A stretch of 64,000 nt of DNA from positions 91,309 to 155,308 of the forward strand of contig CASDLT010000034.1 in NCBI GenBank assembly GCA_949281375.1. Direction: 5' to 3'. The stretch comes from an uncultured Nitrosomonas sp. (GTDB lineage Bacteria > Pseudomonadota > Gammaproteobacteria > Burkholderiales > Nitrosomonadaceae). Numbering within the stretch: the first letter of the stretch is position 1; each line of letters opens with the position of its first letter. The translations under genes were made by a program, and so were the position numbers. This document shows, piece by piece, positions 28,657 through 38,780 of this stretch. The notes under the pieces were generated by a model. The model did no database searches, was not told the origin of the DNA, and worked only from the letters and a program-made list of their open reading frames with translations.

Positions 28657-31600
28657 TCATCCTTTGAGTTGCGAATGTAACTTCTGCAAATTATAGGCTT
28701 GTAATTCGCGTCTGTTGATGATACCAACACAAGCTGCGCGCGCACCGGCGAGCGTCGTATAGTACGTTACTCTTGCCTGTAGTGCAGCATGTCTAATCGA
28801 ATAAGAATCACGTATGGCGCTCCGCTGATTTTTTACCGTATTGATGATCAAATTGATCTCGCCATTCTTGATCATATCCACGATATGAGGTCGACCTTCG
28901 GCAACTTTATTGATGGTAATGACATTTACCCCCGCCTCGGTAATTGCTGCCGCCGTGCCACGGGTTGCATAAAGAGTAAATCCGAGTTCCGCGAGATTGC
29001 GAGCTATGTCGACGGCGTGAAGCTTGTCGGATTGGCGCACGCTTATAAAAATTTTGCCGGAACTGGGTAAACGGACATCCGTTGCCAGTTGTGATTTGAT
29101 AAATGCTTCAGCAAACGTGGCGCCCATTCCCATCACTTCACCGGTGGATTTCATTTCGGGGCCCAGTATCGTATCTACGCCGGAGAGTTTTATAAATGGG
29201 AAAACGGCTTCTTTGACTGAAAAATAGGCAGGAATAATTTCTTCGGTGACGCCTTGTGTCAGAAGCGTTTTTCCTGCCATGCACCGCGCTGAAATTTTGG
29301 CTAACTGAAGGCCGGTGGCTTTGGAAATGAATGGAACTGTGCGTGATGCCCGCGGATTGACTTCGAGAACATAGACGACTTGATCCTGGATGGCAAATTG
29401 CACATTCATTAAGCCGACGACGTTAAGTGCGCGAGCCATCTCCGCCGTTTGGCGACGAAGTTCATCCAGGATTTCGGGTGGTAGATTGAAGGTCGGCAAT
29501 GAACATGCGGAATCTCCTGAATGAACGCCTGCCTGTTCGATATGCTCCATGATGCCGCCGATCAGAACTGTTTCTCCATCATAGATGGCATCGACATCAA
29601 CTTCTGTGGCATTGGTCAAGAAGTGATCCAGTAATACGGGCGAATCATTTGAAACTTTCACGGCTTCGCGCATATATCGCTCAAGATCGGCTTTTTCATG
29701 GACGATTTCCATCGCGCGTCCACCCAATACGTAGCTGGGACGTACGACCAACGGATAGCCAATTTCTTCTGCAGCCGCTAAAGCTGCTTCCGGGGTGCGC
29801 GCTGTGCGATTTGGCGGTTGCCGTAAACCCAATTGGTGCAGCATCATCTGAAAGCGCTCACGATCTTCTGCACAATCGATCATATCCGGGCTCGTGCCGA
29901 TGATCGGTACGCCATTGGCTTCTAAATCCCGAGCAAGTTTCAGGGGCGTCTGACCACCATATTGAACGATGACGCCATGAGGTTTCTCTACAGCGACGAT
30001 TTCAAGTACGTCTTCTAAGGTCAATGGTTCAAAATATAACCGGTCGGATGTGTCGTAGTCTGTCGAGACGGTTTCTGGATTACAATTGACCATGATGGTC
30101 TCGAAACCGTCTTCACGTAATGCCAGCGCGGCATGAACGCAGCAGTAGTCAAATTCGATTCCCTGTCCGATGCGATTTGGACCGCCACCCAGCACCATGA
30201 TTTTCTTTTTATGAGTCGGCTGCGCTTCACATTCATCTTCATAGGTGGAATAGAGATAAGCCGTGCTGGTGGCGAACTCGGCCGCGCAAGTATCGACGCG
30301 TTTATACACAGGGCGCAGCCCATGTTGATGTCGGCAGTCCCGGATGATCTTTTGCTCGGTTTTAAGGAGTGTTGCAAGGCGCCGGTCAGAAAAGCCACTA
30401 CGTTTAAGTTTGCGCAAGGTCGCCTTGTCGAGCGCATCAAGCGCCGTGCCCATTAACGCTTGTTCTTGTTTCACCAGATCCTCAATCTGCGTCAAGAACC
30501 AGATATCAATGTGAGTTAATTGATGAATTTCTTCAATCGATAGTTTGCATCGGAAAGCGTCTGCAATATACCAGATCCGCTCTGGACCGGGATTGGCCAG
30601 CTCGGTTCGAATGGTTTCGAGATTATCGGTTTTTTCATCCAGCCCATCCACTCCGGTTTCCAGTCCCCGTAATGCTTTTTGTAGGGACTCCTGAAAGGTG
30701 CGTCCGATCGCCATGACTTCACCCACTGATTTCATTTGAGTTGTAAGGCGGTCATTGGTTTGAGGAAATTTCTCGAAAGCGAAGCGCGGCACCTTGGTCA
30801 CAATGTAATCAATGGTCGGTTCAAATGAGGCTGGAGTAATGCCGCCCGTTATGTCATTGCCAAGTTCATTGAGCGTGTACCCAACTGCAAGCTTGGCGGC
30901 AATCTTGGCAATGGGAAAACCAGTTGCCTTGGAAGCCAGAGCAGAGGAGCGCGAAACGCGAGGATTCATTTCGATCACCAGCATACGGCCATTGTCAGGA
31001 TTAATGGCAAATTGAACGTTAGAACCTCCGGTTTCGACGCCAATTTCGCGCAGTACTGCGATTGATGCATTCCGCATCAATTGATATTCCTTGTCGGTCA
31101 GTGTCTGCGCAGGTGCCACGGTAATGGAGTCACCGGTATGCACACCCATCGGGTCGACGTTTTCGATGGCGCAGACGATGATGCAGTTATCATTTTTATC
31201 GCGCACTACTTCCATCTCGAATTCTTTCCAGCCAATGACTGATTCTTCGATCAGCAATTCTTTCGTTGGGGAAGTTTCCAGGCCGCGTTCGCATATATTC
31301 AGAAATTCTTCACGATTGTAGGCAATGCCGCCGCCACTTCCGCCCATGGTGAAAGAAGGTCGGATGATAACGGGGTAGCCAACCATCGCTTGCACCTGCA
31401 ATGCTTCTTCCATACTGTGAGCTACTGCTGAGCGTGCTGACTGTAGCCCGATGCGAGTCATGGCTTGCTTGAACTTTTCCCGGTCTTCTGCCATATCGAT
31501 CGCTTCACGGGATGCACCGATCAGTTCGACATTATATTTTTCAAGCACACCGTGCTTTACCAGGTCGAGCGCACAATTAAGAGCGGTTTGTCCGCCCATT

Positions 31601-31866
31601 GTCGGCAATAGCGCTTCAGGTCGCTCGATTTCTATGATTTTTTCCAGCATCGTCCAGGTAATTGGCTCAATATAAGTCGCATCGGCCATTTCCGGATCTG
31701 TCATGATGGTAGCCGGGTTGGAATTGACCAAAACAATACGATACCCCTCTTCGCGTAAGGCTTTGCATGCCTGCACGCCCGAATAATCAAATTCACATGC
31801 TTGACCGATGATGATCGGTCCGGCGCCGATGATGAGTATGGATTTGATGTCGGTTCGTTTAGGCAT
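28657..31866 (-). CDS. carB: Carbamoyl-phosphate synthase large subunit
   Basis: 1069 residues, full length. Makes carbamoyl phosphate from bicarbonate, ATP and the ammonia delivered by CarA, for pyrimidine and arginine synthesis. It begins [20 protein letters not shown]. It has the two homologous ATP-grasp halves ([18 protein letters not shown] and [16 protein letters not shown]). The C-terminal MGS-like allosteric domain ends near [15 protein letters not shown]. It follows carA after a 44 bp gap. Confidence 0.97.
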   Translation of the reverse strand: MPKRTDIKSILIIGAGPIIIGQACEFDYSGVQACKALREEGYRIVLVNSNPATIMTDPEMADATYIEPITWTMLEKIIEIERPEALLPTMGGQTALNCALDLVKHGVLEKYNVELIGASREAIDMAEDREKFKQAMTRIGLQSARSAVAHSMEEALQVQAMVGYPVIIRPSFTMGGSGGGIAYNREEFLNICERGLETSPTKELLIEESVIGWKEFEMEVVRDKNDNCIIVCAIENVDPMGVHTGDSITVAPAQTLTDKEYQLMRNASIAVLREIGVETGGSNVQFAINPDNGRMLVIEMNPRVSRSSALASKATGFPIAKIAAKLAVGYTLNELGNDITGGITPASFEPTIDYIVTKVPRFAFEKFPQTNDRLTTQMKSVGEVMAIGRTFQESLQKALRGLETGVDGLDEKTDNLETIRTELANPGPERIWYIADAFRCKLSIEEIHQLTHIDIWFLTQIEDLVKQEQALMGTALDALDKATLRKLKRSGFSDRRLATLLKTEQKIIRDCRHQHGLRPVYKRVDTCAAEFATSTAYLYSTYEDECEAQPTHKKKIMVLGGGPNRIGQGIEFDYCCVHAALALREDGFETIMVNCNPETVSTDYDTSDRLYFEPLTLEDVLEIVAVEKPHGVIVQYGGQTPLKLARDLEANGVPIIGTSPDMIDCAEDRERFQMMLHQLGLRQPPNRTARTPEAALAAAEEIGYPLVVRPSYVLGGRAMEIVHEKADLERYMREAVKVSNDSPVLLDHFLTNATEVDVDAIYDGETVLIGGIMEHIEQAGVHSGDSACSLPTFNLPPEILDELRRQTAEMARALNVVGLMNVQFAIQDQVVYVLEVNPRASRTVPFISKATGLQLAKISARCMAGKTLLTQGVTEEIIPAYFSVKEAVFPFIKLSGVDTILGPEMKSTGEVMGMGATFAEAFIKSQLATDVRLPSSGKIFISVRQSDKLHAVDIARNLAELGFTLYATRGTAAAITEAGVNVITINKVAEGRPHIVDMIKNGEINLIINTVKNQRSAIRDSYSIRHAALQARVTYYTTLAGARAACVGIINRRELQAYNLQKLHSQLKG

Positions 31867-31910
31867 AGTGAGGATGAGTGAGCGTTGCGTAATGGATGAT
31901 CAGGTTGCTG

Positions 31911-33059
31911 TTAAATCCGATTTTTTTGTTTTTTCATCAAGTTAATAAAGTGATCGAACAAATAACCTGCTTCATGTGGGCCAGGACTGGCTTCTGGATG
32001 ACCTTGAAAACAGAACGCAGGTTTGTCATTTAATTCAAACCCTTGCAGACTGCTATCAAACAGAGAGACATGTGTGATGCGTGCGTTAGCCGGCAAGGTG
32101 TCAATATCAACCGTGAAGCCATGGTTCTGGCTGGTGATGATGACTTTCCCGCTGCGGAGATCGTGCACAGGATGATTGGCGCCATGGTGGCCGAATTTCA
32201 TTTTGGTGGTGCGGGCACCCGTGGCTAATCCCAATAATTGATGGCCTAAACAAATGCCAAATAGCGGAATATTTTTTTGTAATATAGCTTGGGTCGCGGA
32301 AATAGCATAATCGCAAGGTTCAGGATCACCTGGACCATTGGAAAGAAATACTCCATCAGGCTGAGTTTCCAGAATTTCATTGACAGGAGTCTGCGCAGGA
32401 AATACGGTAACTTTACAACCGCGCTGGGCCAGTTTACGCAAAATGGTGCGTTTGATGCCAAAATCATAGGCCGCAACATTGTACTGATGGTCTGTTGGAG
32501 TTTGAAATCCTGATTCTAATGACCACTCTCCTTCTGTCCAGACATAAGGTTGGGGGCAAGTCACCACTTTGGCAAGATCCATTCCGGTCAATCCAGGGAA
32601 TGTCTTGGCGGCCTGCAATGCAATTACTTCATCGACATTTCCAGCCATGATACATCCAGCCTGCGCGCCTTTTTCCCGCAAAATCCGCGTTAGCTTGCGA
32701 GTATCGATCTCGGCGATTGCCACAACATTTTGCTGGTTGAGGAATTCGGATATCGTTGCTGTTTGGCGATAATTACTTGCCACTAACGGGAGATCACGTA
32801 TGACTAAGCCTGCCGCATGTACTTTGTTAACATTTCCTGACTCGAAATCTTCGAGGTTGACACCGGTATTGCCAATATGGGGATAAGTCAGGGTGATGAT
32901 TTGCCGGCAATAAGATGGGTCAGTCAAAATCTCCTGATAACCTGTCATCGCCGTATTAAACGCCACTTCTCCTGTACTGATGCCTTCAATACCAATGGAA
33001 ACGCCATGAAAAATCGTTCCATCGGCAAGAGCAAGGATGGCATTCTGGCGCTGTGACAC
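31911..33059 (-). CDS. carA: Carbamoyl-phosphate synthase small subunit
   Basis: 382 residues. Class I glutamine amidotransferase that hydrolyses glutamine and passes ammonia to CarB. N-terminal domain motifs are [21 protein letters not shown]. The catalytic cysteine is in [11 protein letters not shown], and the His/Glu pair in [14 protein letters not shown]. The frame opens eight codons earlier with TTG, but the GTG at 33059 has an AAGGAG site exactly six bases before it and gives the usual N-terminus ([13 protein letters not shown]), so I use it. Confidence 0.96.
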   Translation of the reverse strand: MSQRQNAILALADGTIFHGVSIGIEGISTGEVAFNTAMTGYQEILTDPSYCRQIITLTYPHIGNTGVNLEDFESGNVNKVHAAGLVIRDLPLVASNYRQTATISEFLNQQNVVAIAEIDTRKLTRILREKGAQAGCIMAGNVDEVIALQAAKTFPGLTGMDLAKVVTCPQPYVWTEGEWSLESGFQTPTDHQYNVAAYDFGIKRTILRKLAQRGCKVTVFPAQTPVNEILETQPDGVFLSNGPGDPEPCDYAISATQAILQKNIPLFGICLGHQLLGLATGARTTKMKFGHHGANHPVHDLRSGKVIITSQNHGFTVDIDTLPANARITHVSLFDSSLQGFELNDKPAFCFQGHPEASPGPHEAGYLFDHFINLMKKQKNRI

Positions 33060-33140
33060 AAAAAACTCCTTGGATACTGACAAGAGGTGGAAAAAAGAAC
33101 CAAGTGATGAGTTTCTCTTAGCTTGGTTATTGGAGCAGAG

Positions 33141-33146
33141 ATTATA
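33141..33146 (-). promoter_or_regulatory. Consensus -10 hexamer of the carA promoter
   Basis: A perfect TATAAT on the minus strand, about 80 bp before the carA start. The -35 region is poor (TAGAAA at 17 bp), so an activator or upstream contacts may be used. Confidence 0.4.
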
Positions 33147-33231
33147 CGTGAAAAAGGCTTACGTTTCTATGCCGCATCTATTGTCGATGCCTGGGGTTGA
33201 TCAAGGGAGGTTCAGCGATATGAACGGATTT

Positions 33232-33885
33232 TCATTCCAATCGGTATTGAAGCGGTGTAGAGGGGGTAAGTATCTTGGGTCTATCCCGGGCGGCATCATT
33301 GAATGATGGCAATATCGTTTCAAAAAATGGAAATATCAGATTAGTGGATTCACTTGTGTGTGTAAGTCCTTGGTTACGTATTAATTTTTTTAAATGAAAT
33401 ACTGATGCCTGGGAATCGAAATCGAAAATTAAAGTATGAGTAATTGCAAAGACCTGACTGGTACTAAAAGGTAAAAAAGGGACATTTTTAGCACTTAGAT
33501 CAGTTACCATGGAACTGACTACGATCAGCAATTCTCGTCCATTGAAATATCCCGTTGCGTCAATGGAGGTTAATCTTCGAGGTAATCCCTCTACTGCTGG
33601 AATCCCAGAATAACCAATTGCAGTGACGCTATCAATGCACACATTGTTGCTGGTATCGAGAATGCGTGGGATGCCGCCTGTCAGTGTTAAGCGATAGATG
33701 CCTTCTTGTGAATTTTCAATAACCTCAAATTTGCTTTGAACTAAGCTGTTGGTGTTAAGAGTGACATCATTTGCGTTCGTCGCATTTAGACACTCGAATC
33801 CATCGTACGTGATGGCAATCCCAAATGCATTGTTTTGCAAGAATAAGAACAGCGGTAAAAAAGCAAGGATCTGGCTTAATTTCAT
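33232..33885 (-). CDS. Predicted secreted protein of unknown function
   Basis: 217 residues. I do not recognise the family. The first 22 residues (KLSQILAFLPLFLFLQNNAFG) form a clear signal peptide. The mature part has two cysteines, in DGFECLNAT and NNVCIDS, that could form one disulfide; it looks beta-rich and has no lipobox or membrane anchor. The C-terminus is basic and proline-rich. It lies between carA and the acyl-AMP ligase operon, on the same strand as both. The gap to the operon (about 300 bp) is too long to assume cotranscription. Codon use looks like that of its neighbours. Confidence 0.6.
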   Translation of the reverse strand: MKLSQILAFLPLFLFLQNNAFGIAITYDGFECLNATNANDVTLNTNSLVQSKFEVIENSQEGIYRLTLTGGIPRILDTSNNVCIDSVTAIGYSGIPAVEGLPRRLTSIDATGYFNGRELLIVVSSMVTDLSAKNVPFLPFSTSQVFAITHTLIFDFDSQASVFHLKKLIRNQGLTHTSESTNLIFPFFETILPSFNDAARDRPKILTPSTPLQYRLE

Positions 33886-34192
33886 GACTTGTCCAATGAT
33901 TAGAAATCAAATTGATGAAAGCGATGAAGAAAAATGAAACATGAGTATCCGATGAATTCCTGATAGCCTCGCGTACTTTCTACATTCTCCATCAGTGACG
34001 AAGCTGCGTTAAAGTCAACTCCAAGCCTTTTATTGATCTTTGATGCATTGAATTTATTTCTTGATTTGAGCCGGTTGCTCAACGCTCAGCCATTTTTTCT
34101 AGAACTCTCTTATGTAAGAGTTGAATCGATGAGTGCCTGAAAAGCGTTTAAATGATTATATTATTATTCAATCAATTACTTTTATATATTCC
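33886..34192. other. Intergenic region without a convincing gene
   Basis: AT-rich, 307 bp, between the end of the oxoamine synthase gene and the start of the secreted protein gene. The only open frame (34082 to 33900, minus) starts with TTG, has no ribosome binding site and resembles nothing known. An imperfect hairpin (AACTCT...AAGAGTT, near 34105) has no T-run on either side. Confidence 0.5.
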
Positions 34193-35377
34193 TTAATTCA
34201 CTAATGAATAGAGTTTTGAGAAGGTTTCTCCAACATAATTAATCTGCTCGGTTGTATGAGCAGCATTCACGCTACATCTTACGAGTGACTTTCCTTCTGG
34301 TGCAGCGGGTGGCAGTATCAAATTCACATAAATATTATGTTCAAGCAATTTTTGCCACAGCAATAAAGCTTGCTGGGGCGTATCTACAATCGCTGCAATG
34401 ACAGGCCCCGCATCAGGGCCTAAATGATAGCCCGCTCCGCTAAGCTGAGCATATAGTTGGGTGCAATTGTTCCATAATTGCTTGCGTAAATGAGTGCCAG
34501 TCCGCAACAATTCCAGCGCCGCGCGAGTTGAAGCAATCGTTGCGGGGGAGGGAGATGCAGTAAAAATATAAGGATGGCTCACATAACGTAATTGTTCTAA
34601 CTGTGGATGGTTACTGACGCAAAATCCGCCAATACTGCAGAGGCTTTTACTGAAAGTCCCAGTAATGAAATCAACTTCTTCAAGTAAGCCGGTGTGTTCT
34701 ACTAGACCTTGTCCAGTTTCACCCAAAACCCCCAGGGAATGAGCTTCATCAAGGAGTAAGATGCAATTGTATGCTTTTTTTAATCTGACAATTTCCGCCA
34801 AAGGTGCTTGATCACCTAACATGCTGTATATTCCTTCAGCGATTACCAAGGTTGTTTCCGTGCGATCACCGAGCCGGCGAAGCCGCTTTTCCATATCGCC
34901 CATATCGTTGTGCTTGAATCGAATGATATCGGCGCCGCTCAGAATACAGCCGTCATAAATGCTGGCATGTGAGTCGCCATCGATCAGTACAGTATCTCCA
35001 GGTCCCACCAATCCAGAGATAGTGCCTAAATTAGCTTGATAGCCGGTGGTAAACACGATGCCTGAACTGCATTTATAAAATTCGGCAAATTCTTTTTCAA
35101 GAGCACGGTGACCATAATAACTGCCATTTGCCATGCGAGATCCCGTTGTACCCGTTCCTTCTTTGTCGATGGCTTCATGTGCTGCGCGAATGCATTCGGG
35201 CGCAAATGTTAATCCAAGATAGTTATTAGTGCCTAATAACAGTACGCGGCGATTCCCAATTCGAGCTTCAGTTGCGGAGTAAACTTCTTCTATGGGAATG
35301 CCAAATGCTCCGACACCATTAGGTAAGAGTGCCTTTCTTGCGGCTGCAGCGGCATCTAATTTTTCAAGTAATTTCAT
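34193..35377 (-). CDS. Alpha-oxoamine synthase, probable serine palmitoyltransferase
   Basis: 394 residues. PLP enzyme of the family that joins an amino acid to an acyl thioester with loss of CO2 (serine palmitoyltransferase, BioF, KBL, ALAS). Visible are NNYLGLTFAPE, the glycine-rich GTGTTGSRMANGSYYGH, H137 that stacks on the cofactor, D210 and H213 in LLDEAHSLGVLG, and the PLP lysine K244 in TGTFSKSLCSIGG. The family alone does not set the substrate. The dedicated acyl carrier protein and acyl-AMP ligase in the same operon argue for a long-chain acyl-ACP plus L-serine, giving 3-ketosphinganine. BioF is less likely, as no other biotin gene is here. The start overlaps the ACP stop by one base. 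Confidence 0.8.
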   Translation of the reverse strand: MKLLEKLDAAAAARKALLPNGVGAFGIPIEEVYSATEARIGNRRVLLLGTNNYLGLTFAPECIRAAHEAIDKEGTGTTGSRMANGSYYGHRALEKEFAEFYKCSSGIVFTTGYQANLGTISGLVGPGDTVLIDGDSHASIYDGCILSGADIIRFKHNDMGDMEKRLRRLGDRTETTLVIAEGIYSMLGDQAPLAEIVRLKKAYNCILLLDEAHSLGVLGETGQGLVEHTGLLEEVDFITGTFSKSLCSIGGFCVSNHPQLEQLRYVSHPYIFTASPSPATIASTRAALELLRTGTHLRKQLWNNCTQLYAQLSGAGYHLGPDAGPVIAAIVDTPQQALLLWQKLLEHNIYVNLILPPAAPEGKSLVRCSVNAAHTTEQINYVGETFSKLYSLVN

Positions 35378-35631
35378 TATGATGTTGACTTAACTTTATA
35401 TACCAAATCGGCAAGCTGGCGGACGGTTTGGACATCTGTGAGCCCATTAATCGGAATTGAAACATCGAAAGTATCCTCGATTTCCATAATTAAGTTAAGA
35501 AGCTTAATTGAATCGATAGAAAGCTGGCTAATTAGATTTGTGTCGGGTGTAATCAATAATTCAGAATCGGTAAGAGCGCTGAGACGATCACAAAGCAATC
35601 GCATGATTTCATCATAGTTGCTATCAGTCAT
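35377..35631 (-). CDS. Dedicated acyl carrier protein
   Basis: 84 residues, acidic, four-helix carrier-protein size. The phosphopantetheine attachment serine is S41 in the motif LSIDSIKLLNLIMEIED. It differs from housekeeping AcpP, which has the motif GADSLDTVEL, so it is a specialised carrier. Such small ACPs sit next to serine palmitoyltransferase in several sphingolipid-making bacteria. It is expected to receive the fatty acyl group from the acyl-AMP ligase of the same operon and hand it to the oxoamine synthase. Confidence 0.85.
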   Translation of the reverse strand: MTDSNYDEIMRLLCDRLSALTDSELLITPDTNLISQLSIDSIKLLNLIMEIEDTFDVSIPINGLTDVQTVRQLADLVYKVKSTS

Positions 35632-35657
35632 AAATTGGATCAGTTGATAGTTTAGAA

Positions 35658-36572
35658 TTAGATTAATTCAGGCAGAATATCACGTAAATGAACTTTGGGT
35701 TGCCAATCAGGAATGACATTCCTCAAAGGTGTATTATCACACACCCAATTATTATGTTGTAACTCATTAACCTTGCCCGGTGTTAGCATAGGCGAATAAT
35801 GCAACACTTGAGATAACCGCAAGTTTAATGCAGCGATGCTCCTGATCATAAGATCGGGAATCTGAATACAGCGAACGGGTCTTTTCCACACATTTTGCGC
35901 CAAAATGGACAATTCTTCATAGCTGTACCCATTGGGTGTGCCATCATCCAATTCAAAAATTTGGTTTGCTGTTACCGGCGTATTCAACCAGGTCAAGATG
36001 GCGCTGACTAAATCATGAACATGAATTAAACCAAAGCGATTATAGATGCTTCCGAAAGCAGGCATGATGCCGCGGTGCATTGCTTGAAATAGCGGTTTCA
36101 GTTCTTTATCACCAGGACCATAAACTGCCGTTGGCCTTAATATTGTCCATTGCAATTTATCAGAATATTGAGGAAATTGTCGTTCAGATAAGGATTTGCT
36201 TTGAGCATACCATGATAGTTCCGGCTGTCTGGCGGCTAAGGATGATAAATACAAGAAGCGTGGGCGGTGTTTTTGATTTAGGGTGGCTGCTAGAAGATTC
36301 TTCGTGCCTTCAACATTGATGTGCTCAAATTCCAGAAAAGAGCTTCCTTTTACAGTCGCGGCACAATGAATAACAAACGCTGCATCATTTACTAGATGAT
36401 GCAGCGCAGTTAAATTATCTAAATCCCCTTGGATCCATTCAAGTGATTCTGAGCCAGAATGCGAGCCATGACGCGTAAGAGCACGAATGTTCCATCCATC
36501 GTGAATGAGCTCTTGAATTACTATACTTCCAATAAAACCAGTAGCTCCGGTTACCGCTACTAGCTTAGACAT
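35658..36572 (-). CDS. NAD-dependent epimerase/reductase, CerR-like
   Basis: 304 residues. Extended short-chain dehydrogenase with the cofactor motif VTGATGFIGS at the N-terminus and the catalytic pair Y122 and K126 (WYAQSK), plus LRPTAVYGPGD. In Caulobacter an enzyme of this family encoded beside serine palmitoyltransferase reduces the 3-keto group during ceramide formation; by position this is the likely counterpart. By sequence alone it could equally act on a nucleotide sugar or steroid-like substrate. It sits six bases from the ligase stop and 26 bp before the ACP gene. Confidence 0.75.
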   Translation of the reverse strand: MSKLVAVTGATGFIGSIVIQELIHDGWNIRALTRHGSHSGSESLEWIQGDLDNLTALHHLVNDAAFVIHCAATVKGSSFLEFEHINVEGTKNLLAATLNQKHRPRFLYLSSLAARQPELSWYAQSKSLSERQFPQYSDKLQWTILRPTAVYGPGDKELKPLFQAMHRGIMPAFGSIYNRFGLIHVHDLVSAILTWLNTPVTANQIFELDDGTPNGYSYEELSILAQNVWKRPVRCIQIPDLMIRSIAALNLRLSQVLHYSPMLTPGKVNELQHNNWVCDNTPLRNVIPDWQPKVHLRDILPELI

Positions 36573-36578
36573 GGGTAA

Positions 36579-38408
36579 TTATCGATCACCCGATTCCATG
36601 AAAGATAATTGATGCTCTAGATTCGTTCTTTGAATGTAACCTTGTTTCGCGGCGAATCGAGAGAGTTTCCCCGATGAAGTCCTAGGTAGAGTGTGCGGAG
36701 CCACTAATTCGACAACACAATTAACTCCAAATGCCATATACACTAACTGCTGCAATCGTGTTATTAGAGATTGCCGTTCCGTTACGGATGTGAGTCTGCA
36801 TTCGATCACTAAGACTATTGTGGTCGTTCCATCTGAATCATTCACACCAAAAGCAGAAGCTTCCCGTGATCTTACTTCGGGCTGCAACTCAGCTAATTCT
36901 TCTATATCTTGAGCACGGATATTGCGACCATTAACGATGATTACATCAGTTCGCCGTCCAGTGATAAAGAGGTCTCCTTCAAACAAAAAACCGATATCTC
37001 CAGTATCCAGCCAATTACCAGATTTAAGCGCTTTGGTTGTTTCTTCAGGATTATTAAAATACCCCGTCATGACGCTATCACCTTGAACTAGCACACTTCC
37101 TACCATCATTTCAGATAATTGACGACCCTCATCGTCAACTATTTTAATAGTATGGCCTGGTATTGGGCGTCCACAATTTACAAACTCATTATGTTTCCGG
37201 CCAGCAGCTTGCAATCTTGCAGCCATTCTTTTTTCAATCAATGTCTTGTGATCTATTTGTATGCTTTTGCAGCCTTGACCGATTTTTGAGAAAGTAACGG
37301 CTAGAGTTGATTCAGCAAGACCATAACAAGGTAGAAAAGCTTTCTCGTTAAATCCTGCTGAAGCAAATCTTTCAGCAAAATTTCTCAATATCTCAGGACG
37401 AATCATTTCTGCTCCGATACCGGCAGCTCGCCACGATGTTAGATCTAATTCTTTAAGATCTGACTCTCTTGCACGCATAGTACATAGCTTCAATCCAAAA
37501 GGCTGGCTAAATGCAATAGTACATCGATTGCGACTGATCAGGCGCAGCCACTGTAGTGGGCGAATTGCAAAATCTCTAGTGGCGAGATAATCCACAGAGA
37601 TTTGTGTAACCATGGGCGCTAAAACTAGCCCAACTAATCCCATATCGTGATAGAAAGGCAACCAAGAGGCTGAACGATCTCCGGGTTTTACTTCCAAACC
37701 ATACCGCACAATGCCTTGTAAATTGCACATGAGTGCGCGCTCAGTAATCACTACTCCTCTAGGAGTGCGTGTGCTGCCCGAGGTAAACTGCAGGTATGCG
37801 GTTTCATTAGGATTGTTTGCTTGAAACTCGACATCATGTGCGGGTAATTCGTATAATTTTTCTGGTGTACCAGTCCATTCTACAAATTTGGCACCTTCTA
37901 CGGCTTCTTCAAGGAAAGGGAAATAATCGGTATTGGCCAATGCGATACTTGCTCGACCACTTTCTAACATCCCTCTTAATTGCTGAACATATATCGCATG
38001 ACTTCCAAGATTGACTGGGATAGGCATTGCAAAAGGAACTAAACCAGCATAGCGACATGCAAAAAACAACTCGACAAATTCGGGAGAGGTATCAGCTATA
38101 ATGGCAACCCGGCTGCCCCGGGGCAAATTAAAGTTATATAAGCGCTGAGCTAATATGCGAGCATTCTGTCTTAAAGAATTATAAGGAAGAACAGAGCGCA
38201 GATTACCTCTCGCGTCATAAAAATTATATCCGGTAACTCCATTCGCGGCGTACTCTAAAGCGTCGGTTAGTGTATCAAAATTCGCTAACCGTTGAGCAAC
38301 CGTATTAGAGGTCTGTGTCGGTGTTAATTGTATTTCGCTTGAAGGTTGAGAATCAAACGCTTGCGCTTTCGTTAGCGGAGCGTTCAACTTGGTTATTGTC
38401 GAACTCAA
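36579..38408 (-). CDS. Fatty-acyl-AMP ligase (acyl-ACP synthetase)
   Basis: 609 residues. Adenylate-forming enzyme of the FAAL type, which activates a fatty acid and loads it on an acyl carrier protein. The P-loop-like motif LQFTSGSTRTPRGVVIT, LPFYHDMGLVG, LPCYGLAESTLAVTF, the hinge near DTGDIGFLFEGDLFITGR, and the C-terminal catalytic lysine in PRTSSGKLSRF are visible. FAALs differ from acyl-CoA ligases by this HDMGL motif and an inserted loop. The start is a TTG with GAGGGG six bases before it; the next in-frame ATG lies beyond residue 200. It is the first gene of a tight four-gene operon. Confidence 0.85.
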   Translation of the reverse strand: MSSTITKLNAPLTKAQAFDSQPSSEIQLTPTQTSNTVAQRLANFDTLTDALEYAANGVTGYNFYDARGNLRSVLPYNSLRQNARILAQRLYNFNLPRGSRVAIIADTSPEFVELFFACRYAGLVPFAMPIPVNLGSHAIYVQQLRGMLESGRASIALANTDYFPFLEEAVEGAKFVEWTGTPEKLYELPAHDVEFQANNPNETAYLQFTSGSTRTPRGVVITERALMCNLQGIVRYGLEVKPGDRSASWLPFYHDMGLVGLVLAPMVTQISVDYLATRDFAIRPLQWLRLISRNRCTIAFSQPFGLKLCTMRARESDLKELDLTSWRAAGIGAEMIRPEILRNFAERFASAGFNEKAFLPCYGLAESTLAVTFSKIGQGCKSIQIDHKTLIEKRMAARLQAAGRKHNEFVNCGRPIPGHTIKIVDDEGRQLSEMMVGSVLVQGDSVMTGYFNNPEETTKALKSGNWLDTGDIGFLFEGDLFITGRRTDVIIVNGRNIRAQDIEELAELQPEVRSREASAFGVNDSDGTTTIVLVIECRLTSVTERQSLITRLQQLVYMAFGVNCVVELVAPHTLPRTSSGKLSRFAAKQGYIQRTNLEHQLSFMESGDR

Positions 38409-38593
38409 GATCTTCCCCTCGAAGTAATAGTACTTGTCATGCTTTCAATAGCAAGAAATTCTGGTTGAGCGTGCCAACTCTGATTATCAATAATCAATAA
38501 TGCACTTTTTGCTGGCTGGAAAATTTTCATTCAAACGCTTACCGCTGACATTGCTTAATAAATATAAGTGTGTCATATTTGACCACAACGCAG

Positions 38594-38620
38594 CTTATAT
38601 AAGGCGCTTTTTCCTGTCAA
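38594..38620 (-). promoter_or_regulatory. Possible promoter of the acyl-AMP ligase operon
   Basis: On the minus strand TTGACA (38620-38615) and TATAAG (38599-38594) are separated by 15 bp, a short but usable spacing. The leader would be about 180 nt. The whole 372 bp gap between the ligase and the divergent ABC-F gene (38409-38780) is AT-rich; I see no other gene in it, and no clear promoter for the ABC-F gene. Confidence 0.35.
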
Positions 38621-38780
38621 GGCAATAATACTAGGATGTTGCATAATAGCAACAATTCTGCAATAAACCTTTTTGTTCTCCGAAGAATGTAACAGATATT
38701 AAGACTGATCAATTTTGTAATTTTTATCTCAATTCCTTCAAGCTGATCATATTGTTGATATCTAAATATTTAAATGCCGA

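Noticed and set aside
33900..34082. 60-codon minus-strand frame in the gap after the oxoamine synthase gene
   Set aside because: TTG start, no ribosome binding site, no resemblance to a protein family.
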